The notes below the pieces were generated by a model. That model was not told the origin of the DNA, ran no database searches, and worked only from the letters and a program-made list of their open reading frames with translations. Below, piece after piece: positions 17,701 through 26,553 of a DNA stretch of 64,000 bases; position 1 is the stretch's first letter, and the number at the start of each line of letters is the position of its first letter. Source of the DNA: Hyphomicrobiaceae bacterium (GTDB lineage: Bacteria; Pseudomonadota; Alphaproteobacteria; Rhizobiales; Hyphomicrobiaceae); contig JAEUMD010000024.1 in the NCBI GenBank assembly GCA_016793635.1, positions 1-64,000 of the forward strand, written 5' to 3'. Both the position numbers and the translations under genes were made by a program.

Positions 17701-18744
17701 ATGGCACGAACGGCATTGATATGCGGCGCTGGCGGGTTTATCGGTTCCCATCTCGTAAAGCGCCTCAAACGCGAGGGCTTTTGGGTTCGCGGCGTTGATC
17801 TGAAGTTTCCCGAATTCTCCGAGACCGAGGCGGACGATTTTGTGATCGCTGATCTCCGCGATCAGAAGAACTGCTCCGCGGTGATCGACCGTCGTTTCGA
17901 TGAAGTCTATCAGCTCGCCGCCGACATGGGCGGCGCCGGTTATATTTTCACCGGCGAGCACGACGCCGCCATCATGCACAACTCCGCCTCGATCAATCTA
18001 AACGTTTTAGAAGGGTGCAAGAACCGCGCAATCAAGCACGTATTCTACTCGTCGTCCGCTTGCATCTATCCCGCGCACAACCAGACGGATCCCAACGATC
18101 CGTTCACCCGGGAGGACAGCGCCTATCCGGCCAACCCCGATAGCGACTACGGGTGGGAAAAGCTGTTCAGCGAACGGCTCTACCTGTCCTACAACCGAAA
18201 TTACGGCATGCAGTGCCGCGTCGCTCGATACCACAACATTTTCGGGCCGGAAGGCACGTGGACTGGCGGGCGTGAGAAAGCCCCGGCAGCTATCTGCCGA
18301 AAGATTGCGGCTGCCGCCGATGGTGATGCGATCGAAGTCTGGGGCGATGGCCTGCAGACACGTTCGTTCCTCTATATCGATGAATGCATCGACGGAACGC
18401 TCCGACTTGCACGGTCCACCGTCAACGTGCCGGTGAACATCGGCTCCGACGAAATGGTTTCGATCAACGAGCTTGTCTCGATGGTGATGGCGCTTGCCGG
18501 CAAGCAACTCGAGGTGCGTCATATACCCGGGCCCATGGGGGTTCGAGGCCGCACCTCCCACAACGAGCTGATTGCGAAGCTTCTCGGCTGGCGTCCGAGT
18601 GCGCCGCTTATGCAGGGGCTTCAGGAAACCTACCCCTGGATCGAAAGTCAGGTCATGCGCTCACGAGGCTCGAACGCGCGCCCTTACGTAGGGACCGCTC
18701 CTCGCGCCGTTGCGCAATCACACGGGCACCAGATCGGCGCCTGA
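17701..18744 (+). CDS. GDP-mannose 3,5-epimerase-like NAD-dependent epimerase
   Basis: A 347-residue extended short-chain dehydrogenase/reductase. It has the NAD-binding GAGGFIGSH at the N-terminus, Tyr150-x3-Lys154 (YGWEK), and signature stretches shared with plant GDP-mannose 3,5-epimerase: SSACIYP, RYHNIFGPEGTWTGGREKAPAA, VWGDGLQTRSFLYIDEC and NIGSDEMVSINE. The acid/base pair of the plant enzyme (Cys145 and Lys217) is matched by Cys121 and Lys193, with the same spacing to the catalytic Tyr (29 and 43 residues). It probably makes GDP-L-galactose or GDP-L-gulose for the polysaccharide assembled by the downstream genes. ATG at 17701 with CAGGAG upstream is the best start. Confidence 0.82.
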   Translation: MARTALICGAGGFIGSHLVKRLKREGFWVRGVDLKFPEFSETEADDFVIADLRDQKNCSAVIDRRFDEVYQLAADMGGAGYIFTGEHDAAIMHNSASINLNVLEGCKNRAIKHVFYSSSACIYPAHNQTDPNDPFTREDSAYPANPDSDYGWEKLFSERLYLSYNRNYGMQCRVARYHNIFGPEGTWTGGREKAPAAICRKIAAAADGDAIEVWGDGLQTRSFLYIDECIDGTLRLARSTVNVPVNIGSDEMVSINELVSMVMALAGKQLEVRHIPGPMGVRGRTSHNELIAKLLGWRPSAPLMQGLQETYPWIESQVMRSRGSNARPYVGTAPRAVAQSHGHQIGA

Positions 18745-18775
18745 TGCGCTGCCCCGTCCCAATCGGGAGGAGTTG

Positions 18776-20068
18776 ATGCGAAAGTCTCCGCTTCTCGAAG
18801 CTCTGATTTCACCGCTCGTGTTCCTTCTTCTGGTGTTTCCAGCTCAGGCAGGAGGGCCGACGGATCTCGGGACGTACAAGATTTCCGCCGGGGATCGCGT
18901 GGCGGTAACCGTCTTCGGGCAACCAGACCTTTCCGGTGATTTCGCAGTCGACGGCGCAGGTCAGATACTGCTGCCCTTGCTCGGCCTGGTGCCGGTCGTC
19001 GACATGACGGCCGCCCAGATTCAGGAAAAGGTGGTGCAGCTCCTGGCGGACGGAATTCTGCGGCAGCCGGCTGTCAGCGTGCGCATCGCGGAGGTGCGGC
19101 CTCTCAACGTTCTCGGCGATGTGCGTACCCCCGGCGTGTTTCCCTATCGCTTCGGCAGCATCGTCAAGAATGCCATCGCGCAAGCCGGGGGCTACGGCAT
19201 GGGTGAAGCGATGCCCGGCTCTGCTGCATCAGAATTGCTTCAGGCAGAAGAACGTATCCGCGTGTTGCGAGCCGAACGTACGCGCCTGCGCTTGAAAGAG
19301 AGTCGCCTCGAAGCGCAACGCGATGGACGCAAGGAGTTCGAGCCGCGCCTCACGGCTGATGATTTGGAGGACCCCGGCGCCCAACTCCTGGTCGAGCAGG
19401 AAAAGCATGCGTTGACGGTGGAGACCACGGCGCTCGACCAGCAGATCGAAAGCATCGCTTCGCAGCGCCCGCAATTTCTGAGCGAGAGGGACGCACTGCA
19501 GGGCCAGATCGACTCGGAGAACAAGCAGCTCGAACTCGTGCAGTCGCAGATGACGGGTTACGAGAAGCTGGTTTCAAAGGGTCTAGGCCGCAGCGCGTCG
19601 ATGGTCGAGCTTCAAATCGGCGAAGCCGGGAAGCGCACGAACATCTACCGCCTGATGGCCGATCAGTCCCGGTTGCGCAATCAGCTCGTCGCTCTCGACA
19701 TCCAAATGGCGGACGTCACGAGCAAGTACAAACAACGCGTGCAATCAGACCTCCAGACCGTGCAGCAGCGCCTACATGATCTCGAGACGACGATACCTCA
19801 AGCCAAGAAAATCCGAGATCTCAAGGCCAAGCTCGCCGGGCGGCATTTCGACGGATTCCTACGAACGATCTCGATCACGCGTATGAAAGACGGCGTAGCG
19901 TCGGTGTTCGAAGCCGCCGACACAGCCTTTCTGGAACCCGGCGACATTATCGAGGTGCGTACGACGGAGACGGACCTGCGTTCGACCGCCGCACTCAACA
20001 CCGTCGGCGCAAAAGGCGCTGTAGCGAACGATAGGGAGGCAGCGGCACATGCGCGGAAAGCGCCATAA
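18776..20068 (+). CDS. Polysaccharide export protein (Wza/ExoF-type) with long coiled coil
   Basis: A 430-residue periplasmic or outer-membrane export protein. It has a signal peptide (1-25, no lipobox Cys), then a polysaccharide-export (Poly_export) domain at about 32-115 (YKISAGDRVAVTVFGQPDLSG), and an SLBB-type beta-grasp segment RPLNVLGDVRTPGVFPYR. A long charged helical region follows at about 155-355, rich in Glu, Gln, Arg and Leu and predicted to form a coiled coil. A final segment FLEPGDIIEVR is typical of the second SLBB domain. The combination is that of rhizobial ExoF-like exporters. ATG at 18776 follows GGGAGGAG. Confidence 0.85.
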   Translation: MRKSPLLEALISPLVFLLLVFPAQAGGPTDLGTYKISAGDRVAVTVFGQPDLSGDFAVDGAGQILLPLLGLVPVVDMTAAQIQEKVVQLLADGILRQPAVSVRIAEVRPLNVLGDVRTPGVFPYRFGSIVKNAIAQAGGYGMGEAMPGSAASELLQAEERIRVLRAERTRLRLKESRLEAQRDGRKEFEPRLTADDLEDPGAQLLVEQEKHALTVETTALDQQIESIASQRPQFLSERDALQGQIDSENKQLELVQSQMTGYEKLVSKGLGRSASMVELQIGEAGKRTNIYRLMADQSRLRNQLVALDIQMADVTSKYKQRVQSDLQTVQQRLHDLETTIPQAKKIRDLKAKLAGRHFDGFLRTISITRMKDGVASVFEAADTAFLEPGDIIEVRTTETDLRSTAALNTVGAKGAVANDREAAAHARKAP

Positions 20069-21107
20069 CCGGCGCAAAGAGATCGCCGCAGTGCGCAAGC
20101 CCCCCGCGACGCCACTACGGGAAACCATCGTGTCACACCAGTTCCATGAGGCCGAGGAGTTCATACCGAATCCTGTAACCGCTCCGTTGACGAGAACCGT
20201 CAACGGGATCGTCCGAAATACGCGGCTCATCGTCGGCTTGCCGGTAGCGGCGATGATTCTCACAGCGACGGCGGTTGGCCTGAGCGCCCCGCGCTACGTG
20301 GCAACTGCGATGCTCCAGGTGGGGCTGGTCGAGACCGAGCGTGCTGCGGGGACCAAAACGGACTCTAACCAGCAACTCAGTCCTGAAGCACTCTCGAATC
20401 TTGAAATCCGAGACACGCGGATTTTGCGATCCGATGGTTTGGCAAACAAGGTCGTTGCGCGACTGGGCCTCGACAAGCTCGTCGGACGCTCTCGCACGCA
20501 GCAGCTACAGGCCCTGTTCGGGATTGAACTCAACCCAGAGGCGTTCGAGCGCGATAGGCTGAACCGGGCTACGGCCGACCTGACGAGTCGACTCGACGTC
20601 AAGAACGAAGCCCGCACCAACCTCATCCAGGTGTCCGTTGCCGACACGGTGCCGGAACGTGCTGCACAGATTGTGAACGCGTTGGTAGCGGAGTTCGTCC
20701 TGGCTCAGCGCCTGAAAAAGTATTCCGCAAATGCTGCGTTGTCGCGCTCGATCCTCACCGATGCACTCCTCGTCTACGGTGATCGCCATCCAACCATCGT
20801 CGCCGCAAGAGCGCATCTGGCTCTGGAAGAAAAGCGTCTGGAGCGAGCGCTCCAGTCAAACCCGCCGGGCGCCGAGGAGCTCACTGCGACGGGCTATGTC
20901 GATCTCGCGCGTCCGCCGACGCGGAGCGCAGGCCCCGGACTCTTGGCGCTGCTGTTCCTTGCGCTACTCGGGGGCTTCACGGTCGCCGTCGGTATAGCGG
21001 TCGCTCTTGAATGGCAGGTCATGGCGCACCTCATTCGCCATCCCGTTTTCAATCGATCCAGCCCACTGCCTTGGATGCGGCAGAATAGCGAGCGAGAGGC
21101 ATGCTGA
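20049..21107 (+). CDS. Wzz-type polysaccharide co-polymerase (no kinase domain)
   Basis: A 352-residue inner-membrane protein. The first transmembrane helix is at about residues 60-80, a helical periplasmic domain follows (ATAMLQVG, LIQVSVADTVPERAAQIVNALVAEF), and the second helix is at about 297-320 after a Pro-rich ARPPTRSAGPG, as in chain-length determinants. Rhizobial and enterobacterial PCP2 proteins often carry a C-terminal tyrosine kinase; this one ends about 30 residues after the second helix, so it has none. It probably controls polymer length together with the Wzy-like protein. It overlaps the upstream gene by 20 bases and the downstream one by 7. Confidence 0.82.
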   Translation: MRGKRHNRRKEIAAVRKPPATPLRETIVSHQFHEAEEFIPNPVTAPLTRTVNGIVRNTRLIVGLPVAAMILTATAVGLSAPRYVATAMLQVGLVETERAAGTKTDSNQQLSPEALSNLEIRDTRILRSDGLANKVVARLGLDKLVGRSRTQQLQALFGIELNPEAFERDRLNRATADLTSRLDVKNEARTNLIQVSVADTVPERAAQIVNALVAEFVLAQRLKKYSANAALSRSILTDALLVYGDRHPTIVAARAHLALEEKRLERALQSNPPGAEELTATGYVDLARPPTRSAGPGLLALLFLALLGGFTVAVGIAVALEWQVMAHLIRHPVFNRSSPLPWMRQNSEREAC

Positions 21108-22486
21108 CGGCCTTCTACGCGCTGGTGATCGCGATCTGGTTTTCGGTCGCCTACGTGTCGCTGCCGCACCGCCGACGTATAGGGTTGCTCGACTCAGCTG
21201 CTCCGATACCCGCGGTCCTGCTCCTGGCGTACTTCAATCTTCCGTTCCTTTTTCTGGTCGAGCGGACGAATGGCACGGCGGTGTTGGAGCAGGGATTGTC
21301 GATTTCCAACCTGCTGGCAATCGCCGTCGTCGGACTCTCGGTCATCTATCTAGCCCGCGTGGCATGGAACGACGGCGGCATCCTGCACCTGCCCTCGGAC
21401 CGCATCGTATTTCCCTTCAGCCTCGCGATAGCGTTTGCGTTCGTGACGACGCTCTGGTCTGTCGTACCAGCTTACACGCTCTACCGAGCGACCGAACTCG
21501 CAACGCTCTTCGCGATTTGCTTTCTGCTCCTCGATCGGGAACGCTTCGGTCCTGTCTTCATCGCCTTTTTTGCGATCTTCATCGCGACGTGGCTGCTCGG
21601 CAGTCTGGACACGATCGCATCCCATCTCGCCTCCGGCATCTTCGTATCTTCGGCGAAAAACAACATGACGCCGCTGATGTGCCTGTCGGCTCTCTTGTAT
21701 CTCTACTTGTTCCCGGAGACGATCCGCCACCGCAACGCCGTAGCGCTGTTGTTTGTCGTCGGTTTCGTTGCCGGTGGATCTGCGGCCACGACGGCTGCAG
21801 TACCCTTGATCCTCACCGGCCTGATGGCGGCATCGTCGAACCCCGTCGTACGCCGGATCGGATGGTTCGCCACGATCGCCTACTTCGCTCTCATCATCTT
21901 TTTGCTCGGCTCGCTGAGACAATTCCCAGAAATCATGGAGGGCATATCGCAACTTCTGCAGAAGCCGATTGCCGAACTCGAAAAGAACACTGGGCGCTCG
22001 GAGTTCTGGCCAGCGTATATTGAAGCTGGGAGCGGGCGGCTGTTCGGCGCCGGATTCGCAGCCGGAGAACGCTTCATTCAACTCGTCGACGCCGATGCGA
22101 CCCGACGGGTACTCGGCGATGTCGACCAATTGATCCGCTCGGCCCACAACACGTTCATCGGAGCCTGGATCACGATGGGCTGGGTAGGCATCTGCCTCCT
22201 CAATCTCGTACTTGGCAGCGCCGTGATCACCGCGTCGCGGCTCGACAACCGCTCCCGTGCATTCGTCTATGGCGTGGTTTTCTTGCTCGCCGCAAACGGC
22301 ATGACAACGCCCGGAGTGCTCAGCGAATTCAACGAGCACACCATGACGCTCGCCGCCGTTCTCGCATTTCTTCGCAATCGCCTAGTCCGGCCGGAAGCGC
22401 TTGAGCATCCGTGCTCTCCGGCGTTCCCAAACGGCCCGGCCCCCTCCAATTCGCGCCTCCACATTCGTCCGGTCGGAAACTTGTAG
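21101..22486 (+). CDS. Wzy-like polysaccharide polymerase / O-antigen ligase family
   Basis: A 461-residue polytopic protein with about 11-12 hydrophobic helices and a larger periplasmic loop at about 285-345. The loop contains NTGRSEFWPAYIEAG and SAHNTFIGAWITMGWVG, whose RxxxW and HNxF motifs are typical of the Wzy_C/O-antigen ligase superfamily. It should polymerise lipid-linked repeat units in the periplasm. A ligase role is possible, but the position between the co-polymerase and the WecG-type gene favours polymerase. The C-terminal 30 residues are Pro-rich and cytoplasmic. Confidence 0.82.
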   Translation: MLTAFYALVIAIWFSVAYVSLPHRRRIGLLDSAAPIPAVLLLAYFNLPFLFLVERTNGTAVLEQGLSISNLLAIAVVGLSVIYLARVAWNDGGILHLPSDRIVFPFSLAIAFAFVTTLWSVVPAYTLYRATELATLFAICFLLLDRERFGPVFIAFFAIFIATWLLGSLDTIASHLASGIFVSSAKNNMTPLMCLSALLYLYLFPETIRHRNAVALLFVVGFVAGGSAATTAAVPLILTGLMAASSNPVVRRIGWFATIAYFALIIFLLGSLRQFPEIMEGISQLLQKPIAELEKNTGRSEFWPAYIEAGSGRLFGAGFAAGERFIQLVDADATRRVLGDVDQLIRSAHNTFIGAWITMGWVGICLLNLVLGSAVITASRLDNRSRAFVYGVVFLLAANGMTTPGVLSEFNEHTMTLAAVLAFLRNRLVRPEALEHPCSPAFPNGPAPSNSRLHIRPVGNL

Positions 22487-22499
22487 AGGAGTTCGTGTC

Positions 22500-23288
22500 A
22501 TGACCGATCGCTCCAGCGTTCCCTTCGTACCGATTCTTGGAATCGAGGTGAGCGATCTGGACACCGCGCGCACCATCGACACCATCCGCGGTTGGATCGA
22601 TCGGCGAGAGTCGCATTACATCTGTGCCATCGACGTCTTCAATTTGATGCTCGCGCGCTCTAATTCCCAACATCGCTCCTCGCTCATGAACGCGAGCATG
22701 GTCACACCGGACGGCACACCGATCTCCTGGGTCGGGCGCCTCAAGGGACGCACGGGAATGCGGCGCGTCTGCGGACCCGACCTCATGATAGAAGTTTGCC
22801 GCCAATCAGTGGCGTCCGGCTGGCGCCATTACTTCTATGGTGGCGTCGACGGCGTGGCCGGTAAGCTCGCGAGCGGGCTCCAGTCCCGCTTCCCGGGTCT
22901 CGTCGTCGCCGGTTACGAGACGCCACCTTTCCGGCCGCTAACGACCGACGAGCACGCCGCCATGATCGAACGCCTCTCGGCGGCCAAGCCCGATATCATC
23001 TGGGTCGGCCTCGGATGTCCCAAGCAAGAAGCATGGATGCGCGACAACGTCGGCAGGATGGGCGCGGCCGTCCTTATCGGCGTCGGAGCAGCATTCGATT
23101 TCCACACAGGTCGCGTACCACGGGCACCCACGTGGATGCGCGATAACGGACTTGAATGGCTGCATCGGCTGACCTCAGAACCGAGACGGCTGTGGCGGCG
23201 ATATCTCGTGTCTGCACCCCGCTTTGTCGCACTATCGATGGCGGAGCTGTTGCTCGAACGATTTCACAAGCAGGTACCGAAGGCATGA
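22500..23288 (+). CDS. WecG/TagA/CpsF family glycosyltransferase
   Basis: A 262-residue cytoplasmic GT26-family transferase. The hallmarks are VTPDGTPISWVGRL, RVCGPDLM, FYGGVDGVAGKL, PDIIWVGLGCPKQEAWM and AVLIGVGAAFDFHTG. Family members add ManNAcA, ManNAc or another sugar as the second residue of a lipid-linked unit. No initiating polyprenyl-phosphate sugar transferase is encoded in this locus, so the acceptor is made elsewhere. The start is the ATG at 22500, preceded by AGAGGA; longer frames overlap the polymerase. Confidence 0.9.
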   Translation: MTDRSSVPFVPILGIEVSDLDTARTIDTIRGWIDRRESHYICAIDVFNLMLARSNSQHRSSLMNASMVTPDGTPISWVGRLKGRTGMRRVCGPDLMIEVCRQSVASGWRHYFYGGVDGVAGKLASGLQSRFPGLVVAGYETPPFRPLTTDEHAAMIERLSAAKPDIIWVGLGCPKQEAWMRDNVGRMGAAVLIGVGAAFDFHTGRVPRAPTWMRDNGLEWLHRLTSEPRRLWRRYLVSAPRFVALSMAELLLERFHKQVPKA

Positions 23289-23308
23289 GCCACCGCATTC
23301 GAGTGGCC

Positions 23309-24343
23309 TCAGTGTGCCCTTACTGCGCGTCCGGCACGTCTGGCGAACATGCCAGCGCGCTCCAACAGAGAAGCGGCATTCCCATGTCGCACGAGCTCTG
23401 ATGTGCGCCAGACCTGATGCCACGCGCCAGTGCCGCGATGCCATCCTTCGGCAAGGTTGCGACCGTGCCGCGCTTGCATTTCTTCTTCCACAAATGCTGC
23501 GACCGAGCGCTGCAGTTCGCTCCTGGTGGCGAGCCACCATTCGTGGACGAGACGTTGCAGCCGGTCGAGCTTTGCCTTGTCTGCTGCCATCTCTTCGACG
23601 AAACCGCGTGCTGCTGTCCACGACGTGAAGCTCGGCAGCGGATGTCCCGGGAGCAGGCGATCGTAATACGGCATCCACGGTCGCTGTTCGATCAGCGGGA
23701 TCGCGCCCATTTCCAGCGACTCGTATACACGGAATGTTTCGAGCACCACATTCCCCATGGGGCACGGCGAAAAAACCGTATCCGCCAGGAGAGCTTTGAA
23801 GGCTTGGCGATCGAGCGGAGGTGTCTCGCCCGTCCGAAGATTGTACCAGAACCACCGGTTGGGACCGAGCGACTCGAAGGCACGGAACATGCGCATACGT
23901 GCTGCGGTTTTGGTGCCAGAGAACGACCAGAGGTACTGGCGGGAGGAAGATGGCGCGATCGATCCCTCGTTCATGCCTCCATTAGTCAGGCCGAGCGGCA
24001 GCGACTTGATTCCGGGGCGTGCGAAGATGCGGCTATCATAGTTTCGCAGCACGAAATCGAAGTGCCCGTAGAACTCGTACCCACCGGAATACCACTCATC
24101 TGACAGATGGAAGAGCCCCTTGCCGTCGCGCAGCGAGACGCCACGAAGAAAGCTCTCGGGTAGCGATCCCAGAGGATGGAAGTTGCTGCTCAAGACGTAG
24201 ACAGCACGGTCCTTGAACGCATCAAGATCGGGTGCGTAGATCTCGGTGACGTCGAAATCAGAGAATAGCCAGCGGATCCATTCCTGCTCCCAAAGGTAGC
24301 CCTTCGGCAGGCACCATATGAGGTTGAGAGTCTGCCGCTGCAT
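23309..24343 (-). CDS. Exostosin/RXYLT1-like glycosyltransferase
   Basis: A 344-residue cytoplasmic protein with N-terminal WCLPKGYLWEQEWIRWLF, a central GLFHLSDEW, LRNYDS and LPLGLTNG, and a C-terminal half with SFSGTK, FSPCPMGNVVLETFRVYESLEMGAIPLIE. The last stretch is the nucleotide-sugar-binding pattern of exostosin and RXYLT1-type transferases. It probably adds a sugar to the repeat unit; donor and linkage are unknown. It is encoded opposite to its neighbours, with convergent stop codons 20 bases apart from the WecG-type gene. I start it at the ATG at 24343 (MQRQTLNLIW). Confidence 0.7.
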   Translation of the reverse strand: MQRQTLNLIWCLPKGYLWEQEWIRWLFSDFDVTEIYAPDLDAFKDRAVYVLSSNFHPLGSLPESFLRGVSLRDGKGLFHLSDEWYSGGYEFYGHFDFVLRNYDSRIFARPGIKSLPLGLTNGGMNEGSIAPSSSRQYLWSFSGTKTAARMRMFRAFESLGPNRWFWYNLRTGETPPLDRQAFKALLADTVFSPCPMGNVVLETFRVYESLEMGAIPLIEQRPWMPYYDRLLPGHPLPSFTSWTAARGFVEEMAADKAKLDRLQRLVHEWWLATRSELQRSVAAFVEEEMQARHGRNLAEGWHRGTGAWHQVWRTSELVRHGNAASLLERAGMFARRAGRAVRAH

Positions 24344-24449
24344 CACACGCTCCGCCGGACGGGAACACCGTCTCACTATGTCGCGACTGCGGGCCGGCGC
24401 AAGGAACCGACGTGGAATCCGTAAATGCGGTCGGAAGGCGCCGCCGGAC

Positions 24450-24456
24450 TTAACCA
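24450..24456. promoter_or_regulatory. TTAACCA motif between divergent polysaccharide genes
   Basis: The heptamer TTAACCA (TGGTTAA on the other strand) lies in the 191-base region between the divergent glycosyltransferase (start 24343) and beta-helix (start 24535) genes. It matches the core of the TTGGTTAA elements at 17566, 29987 and 32756. It may be a shared regulatory site. Confidence 0.35.
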
Positions 24457-24534
24457 TCGAGAGCTTTTGGACGCTTGGGAATTCGAGCCTTCATTAAACT
24501 CGCGATCATTTATCGCCTTTTCGGTAGGACACCC

Positions 24535-26553
24535 GTGGCCGCCCTCATCCGCTTCGCCGTGGTCGCAACATGGGTCTTTGCAACCGTCGCTGCCCACGAC
24601 CGGGTAAGCGCGCGCGAACATGTTGAGACGGTCATCCGAATTGTGCCCGCGCTCGCCGGCAACTCATCGCAGGACACAATTGAGCGTGCGCTCGATCAAG
24701 CGGCACGGGCCCTCGACCGAAAAGGGGCGGGTGTCGTTGTGGAGCTTGGTCCGGGGCTCTACCGTCTCGAACGGCCCTTGCACCTCGGCGCGCGGTTGTC
24801 GGGCAAGCCTGGCCAGCCGTTCGTGATACGCGGCAGTGGCGATGCGCGAATTACCGGCAGCCAAGTCTTGCCGCTTAGTTCCGAGCGTTCGGATAAGTCC
24901 CAGCTCCTTGCAAGCGTTCCGGCTTCCGTACGCACCGAAGTCGTCATCTACGACCTTCCACCATCAGTCCGCGCGATGGATAGCGCACTCATCCCGCGTG
25001 CGGCCGCATTCAAGACATCGCCAACACCATTCGAGATTTTCGATTCTGCAGGTGCGCTTCGCCCTGCGCAATGGCCGAACGGCGCCGCCGCCACGACGAC
25101 GGATGAAGAAGATGCAAGCTTATCACTCGATCCTGGCACCGTCGCGCGCTGGCACGGGGAACGCGATCTGTGGGCCGCTGGTCAGTTCTGGTCCTATGAG
25201 GTTCTGAACATTCGCTCTGCCGATCCCGTGACGGGCCGGCTGCGATTGTACCCGCCCTCTCCTCTCGGTATCGCCAAGGCGGCGCCGGTCCATATCGTCC
25301 ATGCTGCTTCCGAGCTGGATGCTCCTGGTGAATGGTACCGCACCCCTGATCGCAAGACGTTGCTCGTGCTTCCTCGAAGTAGTGACCCCATCGAGATGTC
25401 GCGCGCGGAATCGCTCCTCGTCGCAAACGGCGTCAAGAACGCGGTCATCACAAACCTTACATTCGAGCACTCCCGCGGTGACGCCATCGTCCTGCGCGAG
25501 TCGGAGGACCTCATCATTCGCAACGTCTCGATCCGTTGGACCGGAGGGCGCGCGGTTTCGATTCGTGGTGGGCGGCGCAACGGTGTCGAGCACGCGGGAA
25601 TAGAGGATACCGGCGATGGCGGGATCGACATCGTCGGCGGGAACCGTCAAACCCTCGAGCCGGGCGGCCACTTCGTTCGCCGATCACTGATCCGCCGCTT
25701 CCAACGCCTGACCCGCTCGTATCGGGGCGCCATCGACCTCGGCGGTGTCGGCAACGAGGCCGTCGCCAACTTCATTTCGGATGGCCAGCACTACGCCATT
25801 CGCTTCCAGGGTAACAATCACACGATTTCGTTCAACGAGATCGAACGCGTCGCCAACGACACCAACGACATGGGCGCGATCTATACAGGACGGGACTTCG
25901 CCACGCGCGGCAACACCGTCAGTCACAACTTCATACATCACATTGGCGATCCTACCGGCCAGCGCGAGACGAAAGGAATTTATCTCGACGACAGCGCGAG
26001 CGGTACGACGCTGAAGGGCAATGTCTTCGTCAAGACGCAACAGCCGGTGTTCATCGGCGGTGGCCTCGACAACGTCGTTGAAGGCAATGTCTTCCTCGCG
26101 TCGGAGCCTGGGGTATTCCTCGATGGTAGAGGCCTGACATGGGCGCGTACCGCTCTCGCCGACCGTTCGAGCGAGATTTGGCAGAGACTCTACTCTGTTC
26201 CGTTCCGGTCCGCGGCCTGGGAGCGTGCATATCCGGAGCTCATGACGATCGAGCATTCCGATCCCGGCACACCTCAACGCAACGTGATCCGAAACAATGT
26301 CGCAATTGGCGGCACGGACCTCGTGGTGCTTCCGGAGGTTCCCCTCGAAAAGCAAACGATCATTGGCAATACGGGCTACGGCAAACTCGAGCCCGAGCGC
26401 AGTAGGCTGGCGAAAGAGGTCGACGGCATCGAACGTCCGGACCAACTTGCCCGCGGTGAGTTTCGAGAGCAAATCGCCGCTGCGATCCCTGCCCCGGTTC
26501 TCGAGCGGATGAGCGCTACAAAGGCAAACGCCGGGTGGCTCCATGCAGATTGA
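24535..26553 (+). CDS. Exported right-handed beta-helix protein
   Basis: A 672-residue protein with an N-terminal signal sequence (AALIRFAVVATWVFATVAAHDRVSA). Next comes a segment with VVELGPGLYRLERPLHLGAR, typical of the entry to a parallel beta-helix. Repeating turns rich in Asn, Gly, Val and Ile fill residues 300-560 (NAVITNLTFEHSRGDAI, LIIRNVSIRWTGGRAVSI, HTISFNEIERVANDTNDMGAIY, NTVSHNFIHHIGD). The fold is shared by polysaccharide lyases, C5-epimerases and related enzymes. Its place in the locus suggests it modifies or trims the polymer in the periplasm, but catalytic residues cannot be assigned. I prefer GTG at 24535, seven bases after a GGTAGGA site, over TTG at 24475. Confidence 0.72.
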   Translation: MAALIRFAVVATWVFATVAAHDRVSAREHVETVIRIVPALAGNSSQDTIERALDQAARALDRKGAGVVVELGPGLYRLERPLHLGARLSGKPGQPFVIRGSGDARITGSQVLPLSSERSDKSQLLASVPASVRTEVVIYDLPPSVRAMDSALIPRAAAFKTSPTPFEIFDSAGALRPAQWPNGAAATTTDEEDASLSLDPGTVARWHGERDLWAAGQFWSYEVLNIRSADPVTGRLRLYPPSPLGIAKAAPVHIVHAASELDAPGEWYRTPDRKTLLVLPRSSDPIEMSRAESLLVANGVKNAVITNLTFEHSRGDAIVLRESEDLIIRNVSIRWTGGRAVSIRGGRRNGVEHAGIEDTGDGGIDIVGGNRQTLEPGGHFVRRSLIRRFQRLTRSYRGAIDLGGVGNEAVANFISDGQHYAIRFQGNNHTISFNEIERVANDTNDMGAIYTGRDFATRGNTVSHNFIHHIGDPTGQRETKGIYLDDSASGTTLKGNVFVKTQQPVFIGGGLDNVVEGNVFLASEPGVFLDGRGLTWARTALADRSSEIWQRLYSVPFRSAAWERAYPELMTIEHSDPGTPQRNVIRNNVAIGGTDLVVLPEVPLEKQTIIGNTGYGKLEPERSRLAKEVDGIERPDQLARGEFREQIAAAIPAPVLERMSATKANAGWLHAD

